Source of the DNA: a virus
Virus record (IMG/VR): IMGVR_UViG_3300038441_000074
Coordinates: 1-21,181 of that record
DNA length: 21,181 nucleotides
Reading direction: 5' to 3' (one strand)
Part shown: piece after piece, positions 14,967 to 21,181 of the stretch
How positions within the stretch are numbered: position 1 is the stretch's first letter
Layout of the letters: each line of letters starts with the position of its first letter
Notes under the pieces: model-generated
The model's database searches: none
The model's input: only the letters and a program-made list of their open reading frames with translations
Told to the model about the DNA's origin: nothing
Made by a program: the position numbers and the translations under genes

Positions 14967-17900
14967 GTCTTGAAGTTCCGACACTACTGGCCCCTGTAGA
15001 TGAAACCGTGCAACAGCCGACGCCTACGCCGCTGACCACGGCAATCCGTGATTCCTTCGACGACGAGCGCAACGACTTCGTCAACAGCCTTAAGACCGTG
15101 GCCACCATTTCGCCGGCCGAGTACGCCAAGGCGAACGCCACTGCACGCTCAAGCGGAATCCCAGCGGCAACCCTGTATCAGCACCGTGACCGGATGGCAG
15201 AGCTTGAGAAGGGCAACAAATACGCGACCATTTACGACACATCCCGAAAGACCGCCAACGCCTTGCGCGACGGCAACTTGTCGGCCGTGGCTCAGAACGA
15301 TCTGGACGCACTCACCCGCATCGAGGGCGCTGCCAGCGATACCCGATTCAACCAGCAGAGCCTGGGCGAAAAGATGCTTGGCGCCATCCAGCAGCAGTGG
15401 ACCGCCACGGCGCAGTCAGCGAACCTTTCCGATGCGCGCGACATGCAGCGGATCGGCGCCAGCTTTGACGCTGTCGACGCAGAGATTGCCCGCGCGACTC
15501 AGGAAGGCATCAAGCCTTTCGCTGATGCGAGCGAGCCAGGAGGTTTTGCCGGCGAGTATCTGCGCAGCACGCCCGAGCAGCGCCAAGTCATGCGCGACAA
15601 CCTGAACAGCCAGCAGGGCGAATTCGTTGGCCGAGTGGGCGAGCAGCAGAAAGAGCTGGAGGCGATGCCGGTCGAACCGGCTGCGCGCGAAATCCAGCAA
15701 CTGCAAACCAGCGACAAGATCGGCATCCCACTTGGCGGCCTTGAGCGTCAGGTGCTCGACACTGGCGAAGGCATGAGCAGCTTCGATGCCACGCTTGAAG
15801 GTCTGACACCTGGATTTGCCGCGCGCACCGCGCTTGGCGCTGCAACGTCGTCGGCCCCCGCACTGGTTGCTGGTGCATTCGGCGGCGTTGGCCTGGCCTC
15901 TGCCGTGAACTTTGCCACCGAGTTCGACGTAAAGCTGGCCGACGTGATCCGGGAAGCCGGTGTGGATTTCAACGACCCGGCCGCCGTGATGCGGGCGCTG
16001 CAAGATGATGATCTGATGAAGACGGCCAGCGACAAGGCCGTTCGCAAGGCCGCTGGCACTACAGCGGTCGATGCGCTCGGCATGGTGTTCGCCGGAAAGC
16101 TGCTGGCCCCCACTCGCGCACTTGGCCGACCTCTCACCGATACCCAGCGCGAACTGGCGAACCTTGCAGTGCAATTCCCCGTGCAAGGCCTAACCGAGGC
16201 CGCTGGCGAGGCTGCAGGTCAATTCGCGGCAGAAGGTAAGGTAGACGCAGGCGAAGTTCTGCTGGAAGGAATCGCCGGCTCTATCGGATCCAGCGCTGAT
16301 GTTATGGCGTTCGGCGGCAAACGTATGTTCACCACCCTGGCTGACGGCCTATCGAAGTCGCGCCAGGCCCGTGTCGGCCAGCAGTCGCTGAGCGCCGCCG
16401 CCACCGCCTCCATGGACAGCGAGACGCGCAAGCTCGACCCGGGTACGTTCCAGCAGATCGCCACCAAACAGTTGGAAGGCACGCCGCTGGAAACCCTGTG
16501 GATTCCGGCGGCCGAACTTCAACGCCTAAACCAGTCAGGCGACATCGACCTGCCCGCGATCCTGGCGCAGGTTCCCGGCCTTACCGAGCAATTCGGCGAT
16601 GCATTGGTGCGCGGCGGGAACATTTCGATGAATGGTGCCGATTACCTCACCTACTTGGCAGACTTCGACGCTCAACTGTCGAAGAGCGTTCGCACCAGCG
16701 CCGGCAGTTTCAGCGCTGACGAGGCCAAAGCCTGGAGCGATCAGCAGGAAGAGCAGCTGGCGCAACTGGCCGAAGAGTTCCGCAAAGGTCCGGACGTGCG
16801 CGAACAGGCGAGCCAGGACTTTATCGGTCAGCTGGTGCAGGCCGGGTTCCGCCGTGCCGACGCCGAACAATACGCGGCGCTACACCTGAACACGCTGACC
16901 AACCTGGCCGAGCGCAATCAGCTGGGCATTGATCAGCTGAACGAGCAGTTCCCGCTGGATATCCGCAGTAAGGCGCCAGAGGCATTGCGCCGCGTTACGG
17001 TCGACGACGCAACCATGTCTATTCAGCGCATTCGCTCCGGAGACACCAAGCAGGATACGGATAGCCAGTTGCATGAATACTTCGACCGACTTGGCGTCAA
17101 TCTGTCCGAGCTGAGCGACGAAGAAGCGCTGGGCCTACTGCGCAACCCGCAAGCGGCAGAGGCTGGCGACGTGCAGCAGCTTGAGCAGGGCGGGAACGAC
17201 GACAGCGCCCGAGGCTTTATCACCTTCAGCCCACGCGGCCAGGCCAATCGAAAGTTCAATATCACCCTTGGCGAGAAGCGGGACCTTTCAACGCTGGTGC
17301 ACGAGCTGGGTCACTACTATCTGGAAGTGATTCAAGACCTGGCCAGCGCCGAGAGCGCGCCGCAGCAGGTCAAGGATGACGTGGTCGCGATCCGCTCATG
17401 GGTTGGTGCTGAGGGCGATACGCCGCTGACCACCGAGCAGCATGAGAAGTTCGCACGCGGCTTCGAATCGTATCTGGCCGAAGGCAAGGCCCCGGCGCCG
17501 GAACTGAATGGCGCCTTCGCTCGCTTCAAGCGCTGGATGCTCGCCATCTACAAGCACCTAAGCCGATTGAATGTGACGCTGAGCGACGACGTGCGCCGCG
17601 TGTTTGATCGACTGGTGGCCAGTGACGAGCAGATCCAGGACGCCGAGCGCGTATCTGATGCGCTCCCGCTGTTCAAGGATGCAGAAGTGGCCGGCATGAC
17701 GGAGCGTGAGTTTGCGCAGTACCAGAACAGCATCGAACTTGCTCACGCCGACGCACGCGACAGCGTCGAGGAACAGATCGTCCGCGAAGAAACCCGCCGC
17801 CAATCCAAGTGGTGGAACGAACAACTGGACGTGATCCGGCGCGAGGTCGGCGAAGAAGTTGATCTTCAGCCTGAATACGTGGCCCGCACAGCATTGCGCA

Positions 17901-20900
17901 ACGGCGTTTCACCTGACGGCAGGCCGGGTACATTCAAGCTGAACAGTGCCGAGCTGGCCGATCGTTACGGAAAGCTAGGCGTGCAGAAGATGGCATTCAT
18001 GCACAGCCGCGCAGGTTTGCCGCTGGACATGGCCGCCAATATCCTCGGCTTCGAATCCGGCGACGAAATGATCAAGGCGATCATGGGCGCGCCGTCACGC
18101 AAGGAGCTGGTAGAACAGGAGGCGCTGCGCCGCATGGAAGAACGCCATGGGCCGCGTCAGACCGGTGAAGCGGCAGAGCGTGCCATGGCCGCCGTGCACA
18201 ACGAGCGCCGCGCCGAGGTGCTTGGTAAGGAGCTGCGCCGACTGGCACAGGTCGGCAACCGAAAGAACATCACCAGCCAGCAGATCCTGAAGGAAGCGGC
18301 CGCCCGGGTGATGAGCGAACGCAAGGTGCGTGACATCCAGCCGATTGAATACCAGCGCGCCGAGGCGAAAGCATCCCGGGAATCGTTCGACGCATTCACA
18401 AAAGGCGATCTAGAGACGGCGTACGAGGCGAAACAGCGCCAGTTGCTGAACTTCTACCTGTACCGCGAGGCGGTGAAAGCCAAGGCACAAGTCGAAACCA
18501 TCACCGATCGACTGAACGGCTACAACAAGACCAGCAAGCGTCAGCGGATCGGCAAGGCCGGTGGCGACTATCTGGACCAGATCGACGCGGTGATGGAGCA
18601 ATACGAATTCCGCACCGTGAGCCTGCGCCAGCTGGACAAAGCGAAGTCTTTCGGCCAGTGGTACAACGATCAGGTCGCGGCCGGAAACGATCCATACGTG
18701 CCAGAGTTCGTGCTGAACACCATGGGCAAGACCAATTACAAGGAGCTGAGCCTGTCGCAGTTGCAGGAACTGGACGAGTTCGTTGCTCACCTGAACCACC
18801 TGGCCAGCCTCAAGGGCAAATTGCAGGCGAACGCACGCGTCAAGGATCAGAAAGAGGCGCAAGACCTGCTGATCGGCGCCATGGTGCAGAACCTGAACAA
18901 GGGCAAGCCGCTGCCACTCAACGATTCCAGCCGCACACTGCCAGAGGCAATGGGTGACTGGCTGTCTGAAGCGAACAGCTCGCTGATGAAGCTCGAGCAG
19001 ATCATCGAGCAGGCCGACGGTGGTGACCCGAATGGGCCGTGGTCGCAAATCTGGTGGCAGCCACTCGCAGACGCACAGGCGCGCCGAGACGACCTGAACC
19101 GGGCGATCACTGAGAAGATCATGAACGCAACGGACAAATGGTTCGCCGATGCCGGGGGGCGAGCCGGCCAGAAGGTTAAGATCGAAAACCTCGGCAAGTC
19201 GCTGGACTACAACGGCATCCTGGCTGTGGCGCTGAACAGCGGAAACGCCGGCAACTTGAAAAAGATGCTGGACGGCAACGGCTGGACCGACGCAGCCCAC
19301 GCCGAGATCCTGAGCCACATGACCGAATCCGACTGGCGCTATGTCAATGACCTGTGGGAGATCGTCAATTCCTTGTGGCCTGATATCGTCGCGCTGGAAA
19401 AGCAGGTCAACGGCATCGCGCCCGAAAAGGTCGAAGGCATCCCGATCAACACCCCGTTCGGCGTCGTGCAAGGTGGTTATTGGCCGCTGGTCTACGACTT
19501 CCTGTCGCCTGAATACTCTCAAGTGCAAGCCAACCTTGGCGAGTTGTCACCGCTGAATGAGCAGGGCGGCGCACGGGCAACCACGCCGCGCGGCCACACC
19601 AAAGCTAGGGTCGATGGATTCTCGGCACCGGTGGTGCTGGACGTGACAGTGATCGCCAACCACCTCAGCGGCGTCATCCACGACCTTACGCACCGCGTGG
19701 CCATCGCCGATGCCCGCAAACTGATCACTGCGCCAACCGTTCGGCAGGTGATGAACGAACGCATGGGCCGATTCCAGGCGCAGCAGTTCGTCAACATCCT
19801 CGACGGCATCACCAACGACCTGTCGCCTGGCAGCGCACTCGGCGCCGGGATCTTCCGCCGCACCATGTCAGCTCTGCGCGGTAACGCCTCGATCGCCTGG
19901 ATGGGCTACAGCGTGACCACGATGTTCAACCAGATCGGCGGCGCGTCGCAGGCGCTGGAGTACTTCGCGCAGAAAGGCCAGCGCAAGCACTACATGCGAG
20001 CCATTGCCAAGTTCTCAATGAACCCGATCAAGACCCGCGCCGAGGTGATGGACCTTTCCGGAGAAATGCGGAACCGGGCAATCAACCTTGACCCGTCGAT
20101 TCGCCAGGCCACCAACCGCATCATCCGCGTTGGCGAAGGAAGGATCGGCACCGCGCTTAATTCAGTGAAAAATGGGCACGATGCGATCAAACGCTGGGCA
20201 TTCGTGCCCATGACCATGATGCAGAGCGTCGTCGACACACCGGTTTGGATGGCTGCCTACGAGGCTGAAGGTGGCGTTACGTCCGGCAACGGCGGCAAGG
20301 ATGCGATTGATGCTGCCGATCGCGCTGTACGCCTGACTCAGATGGCTGGCGGGGCAAAGGACTTGGCTCCGATCCAGCAGAACGAACTGGCCAAGTTCTT
20401 CTTGCTGGTTTACGGCTACGCATCATTACTGTGGAACCGCAACGTGGACATCGCCCGCAGCGGCGCGCAGGCCATCCGCGATAAGAGTGCGCAGCAGACG
20501 CTGGTGGCGCTTGAGCGTTTTGTTTACCTGAACATCGTCCCGGCAATACTGGCCGGCGCGATCAAAGGGGCTTTGCCAGAAGGCGATGATGACGATCGCA
20601 AGAAGGACAAGATGGGCGACACATGGCCGGAATACATCGCGATTCAGACGTTGCTCAGCGTAACTAACGGCGTACCGCTGGCGCGGGATGCAGCACAGGG
20701 TTTCTTCAGCGACTTCGGATATGGCGGAGCCTCACCAATCGGCGGCGGCATCGACGCGCTCGTCAAGGCCACAAACTCGAGCAAGTCCGAGGCTCTGGTG
20801 ACCAACATGACGACCGCAACAGGTATGCTTCTCGGGCTTCCATCCTCACAGATAAACCGAGCAACACGAACATTCTTCAAGGTCGATGAAGGCGAGTTAG

Positions 20901-20962
20901 ACGGCGACGCCTACACCATCGCAAAATCGGTTCTGTTCGGCCCACCACCAAAGAAAGATTAA
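14963..20962 (+). CDS. Giant internal virion (ejection) protein with zincin-like motif, gp16 position
   Basis: The 1999-residue protein fills the place of T7 gp16, the largest ejected core protein, but is much longer. It lacks a transglycosylase domain, which lies in the gene before. Visible parts: a helical N-terminus; alanine/glycine-rich hydrophobic stretches at about 283-320 and 413-455; a zincin-like metallopeptidase site, HELGH at 780-784, with a possible third ligand E835 in ARGFESYL; a long charged, arginine/glutamate-rich helical region from about 900 to 1250; and a C-terminal part with a hydrophobic segment at about 1853-1872. Such a layout matches phage 'large polyvalent' proteins, some of which carry metallopeptidase domains and LPD-type C-terminal regions (family naming from memory). 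It probably enters the cell with the DNA. GGAG and an ATGA overlap set the start. Confidence 0.88.
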   Translation: MSLEVPTLLAPVDETVQQPTPTPLTTAIRDSFDDERNDFVNSLKTVATISPAEYAKANATARSSGIPAATLYQHRDRMAELEKGNKYATIYDTSRKTANALRDGNLSAVAQNDLDALTRIEGAASDTRFNQQSLGEKMLGAIQQQWTATAQSANLSDARDMQRIGASFDAVDAEIARATQEGIKPFADASEPGGFAGEYLRSTPEQRQVMRDNLNSQQGEFVGRVGEQQKELEAMPVEPAAREIQQLQTSDKIGIPLGGLERQVLDTGEGMSSFDATLEGLTPGFAARTALGAATSSAPALVAGAFGGVGLASAVNFATEFDVKLADVIREAGVDFNDPAAVMRALQDDDLMKTASDKAVRKAAGTTAVDALGMVFAGKLLAPTRALGRPLTDTQRELANLAVQFPVQGLTEAAGEAAGQFAAEGKVDAGEVLLEGIAGSIGSSADVMAFGGKRMFTTLADGLSKSRQARVGQQSLSAAATASMDSETRKLDPGTFQQIATKQLEGTPLETLWIPAAELQRLNQSGDIDLPAILAQVPGLTEQFGDALVRGGNISMNGADYLTYLADFDAQLSKSVRTSAGSFSADEAKAWSDQQEEQLAQLAEEFRKGPDVREQASQDFIGQLVQAGFRRADAEQYAALHLNTLTNLAERNQLGIDQLNEQFPLDIRSKAPEALRRVTVDDATMSIQRIRSGDTKQDTDSQLHEYFDRLGVNLSELSDEEALGLLRNPQAAEAGDVQQLEQGGNDDSARGFITFSPRGQANRKFNITLGEKRDLSTLVHELGHYYLEVIQDLASAESAPQQVKDDVVAIRSWVGAEGDTPLTTEQHEKFARGFESYLAEGKAPAPELNGAFARFKRWMLAIYKHLSRLNVTLSDDVRRVFDRLVASDEQIQDAERVSDALPLFKDAEVAGMTEREFAQYQNSIELAHADARDSVEEQIVREETRRQSKWWNEQLDVIRREVGEEVDLQPEYVARTALRNGVSPDGRPGTFKLNSAELADRYGKLGVQKMAFMHSRAGLPLDMAANILGFESGDEMIKAIMGAPSRKELVEQEALRRMEERHGPRQTGEAAERAMAAVHNERRAEVLGKELRRLAQVGNRKNITSQQILKEAAARVMSERKVRDIQPIEYQRAEAKASRESFDAFTKGDLETAYEAKQRQLLNFYLYREAVKAKAQVETITDRLNGYNKTSKRQRIGKAGGDYLDQIDAVMEQYEFRTVSLRQLDKAKSFGQWYNDQVAAGNDPYVPEFVLNTMGKTNYKELSLSQLQELDEFVAHLNHLASLKGKLQANARVKDQKEAQDLLIGAMVQNLNKGKPLPLNDSSRTLPEAMGDWLSEANSSLMKLEQIIEQADGGDPNGPWSQIWWQPLADAQARRDDLNRAITEKIMNATDKWFADAGGRAGQKVKIENLGKSLDYNGILAVALNSGNAGNLKKMLDGNGWTDAAHAEILSHMTESDWRYVNDLWEIVNSLWPDIVALEKQVNGIAPEKVEGIPINTPFGVVQGGYWPLVYDFLSPEYSQVQANLGELSPLNEQGGARATTPRGHTKARVDGFSAPVVLDVTVIANHLSGVIHDLTHRVAIADARKLITAPTVRQVMNERMGRFQAQQFVNILDGITNDLSPGSALGAGIFRRTMSALRGNASIAWMGYSVTTMFNQIGGASQALEYFAQKGQRKHYMRAIAKFSMNPIKTRAEVMDLSGEMRNRAINLDPSIRQATNRIIRVGEGRIGTALNSVKNGHDAIKRWAFVPMTMMQSVVDTPVWMAAYEAEGGVTSGNGGKDAIDAADRAVRLTQMAGGAKDLAPIQQNELAKFFLLVYGYASLLWNRNVDIARSGAQAIRDKSAQQTLVALERFVYLNIVPAILAGAIKGALPEGDDDDRKKDKMGDTWPEYIAIQTLLSVTNGVPLARDAAQGFFSDFGYGGASPIGGGIDALVKATNSSKSEALVTNMTTATGMLLGLPSSQINRATRTFFKVDEGELDGDAYTIAKSVLFGPPPKKD

Positions 20963-20974
20963 GGAGCCATACCC

Positions 20975-21181
20975 ATGACGGTAAGTAGCCAGACCAACGT
21001 CGAAACGTTTTACGGGAACGGTGTAACCACCGTATGGGATCTGCCTTTCCGGTTCTTTGAGAACTCGGACATTTCCGCATATCTGATCGACCCAGTTCTG
21101 CAAACAAACACACCACTTGCTCTAGGCACTGACTTCACCCTGTCGGGCGCCGGCCTTCCTGAGCAATTCGGCACGGCGCCC
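20975..21181 (+). CDS. Tail fibre or tailspike protein, N-terminal part (cut by window end)
   Basis: The first 69 codons are open to the last base of the window, so the gene continues beyond it. Its start, VSSQTNVETFYGNGVTTVW followed by LPFRFF and an LGTDFTLSGAG element, matches the conserved N-terminal domain by which podovirus tail fibres and tailspikes attach to the virion. The receptor-binding part lies outside the window, so fibre and spike cannot be told apart. An AAGGAG site (20961-20966) lies eight bases before the ATG and overlaps the stop of the giant gene. Position after the ejection genes is the same as T7 gene 17. Confidence 0.85.
   Translation, partial: MTVSSQTNVETFYGNGVTTVWDLPFRFFENSDISAYLIDPVLQTNTPLALGTDFTLSGAGLPEQFGTAP

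Noticed and set aside
15048-15605. Second + strand open frame within the giant gene
   Set aside because: Its composition is Arg/Ser/Pro-rich as expected for an out-of-frame reading of GC-rich coding DNA; it has no ribosome site.
18410-19528. Open frame of 372 codons on the - strand
   Set aside because: It lies wholly inside the giant ejection gene, opposite strand, with low-complexity hydrophobic composition and no recognisable domain.
1-21181. Hidden defence, anti-defence or reverse-transcriptase system
   Set aside because: I looked on both strands for such motifs, direct-repeat arrays and toxin/antitoxin pairs between structural genes; the late genes are packed with gaps of at most about 60 bases and none was seen.

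Overview
This window is the late (virion and packaging) region of a podovirus-type tailed phage or prophage. All recognisable genes lie on the + strand, with very short gaps or 1-11 base overlaps, as in one long late transcription unit. Base composition is moderately GC-rich, and codon use looks like a Pseudomonas or related gammaproteobacterial host. The host is inferred from overall resemblance and is not proven. No integrase, repressor, tRNA, CRISPR or insertion sequence is visible, so the window does not show whether the phage is temperate. No stretch over 300 bases lacks a gene; the longest gap is about 60 bases.

Layout. (1) 4-605: two small membrane proteins, probably part of a lysis cassette whose endolysin is outside the window. 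(2) 605-1123: a small protein of unknown function. (3) 1141-3224: terminase small and large subunits. (4) 3214-3999: a GNAT-fold protein overlapping the end of the large terminase, and a small conserved-type protein before the portal. (5) 4005-8819, head module: T7 gp8-like portal, Bbp19-like small protein, acidic scaffold, E15 gp7/Bordetella BPP-1-type major capsid protein, Bbp16-type cement protein and a small two-part protein. It closes with a strong intrinsic terminator hairpin at 8835-8854. (6) 8880-12285: T7-like adaptor (gp11) and nozzle (gp12), then a T7 gp13-like degenerate GNAT protein. (7) 12288-20962, genome-ejection proteins: a gp14-like protein, a gp15-position protein carrying a soluble lytic transglycosylase domain, and a 1999-residue protein carrying an HExxH zincin motif. 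(8) 20975 onward: the start of a tail fibre or tailspike gene cut by the window edge.

Working together: TerS/TerL pump DNA through the portal into a capsid built on the scaffold and locked by the cement protein. Adaptor, nozzle and fibre form the short tail. The gp14/15/16-position proteins are packed inside the head and are predicted to leave ahead of the DNA, opening peptidoglycan and forming a conduit across the envelope. The head resembles BPP-1/epsilon15-type phages, while the portal, tail and ejection gene order follows T7.

Nothing here is clearly a new class of system. The items most worth a second look are the giant ejection protein with a metallopeptidase-like site, the placing of the transglycosylase in the gene before it, two GNAT-fold proteins of which only one keeps a CoA loop, and two tetraloop hairpins at the capsid/cement and head/tail gene boundaries.
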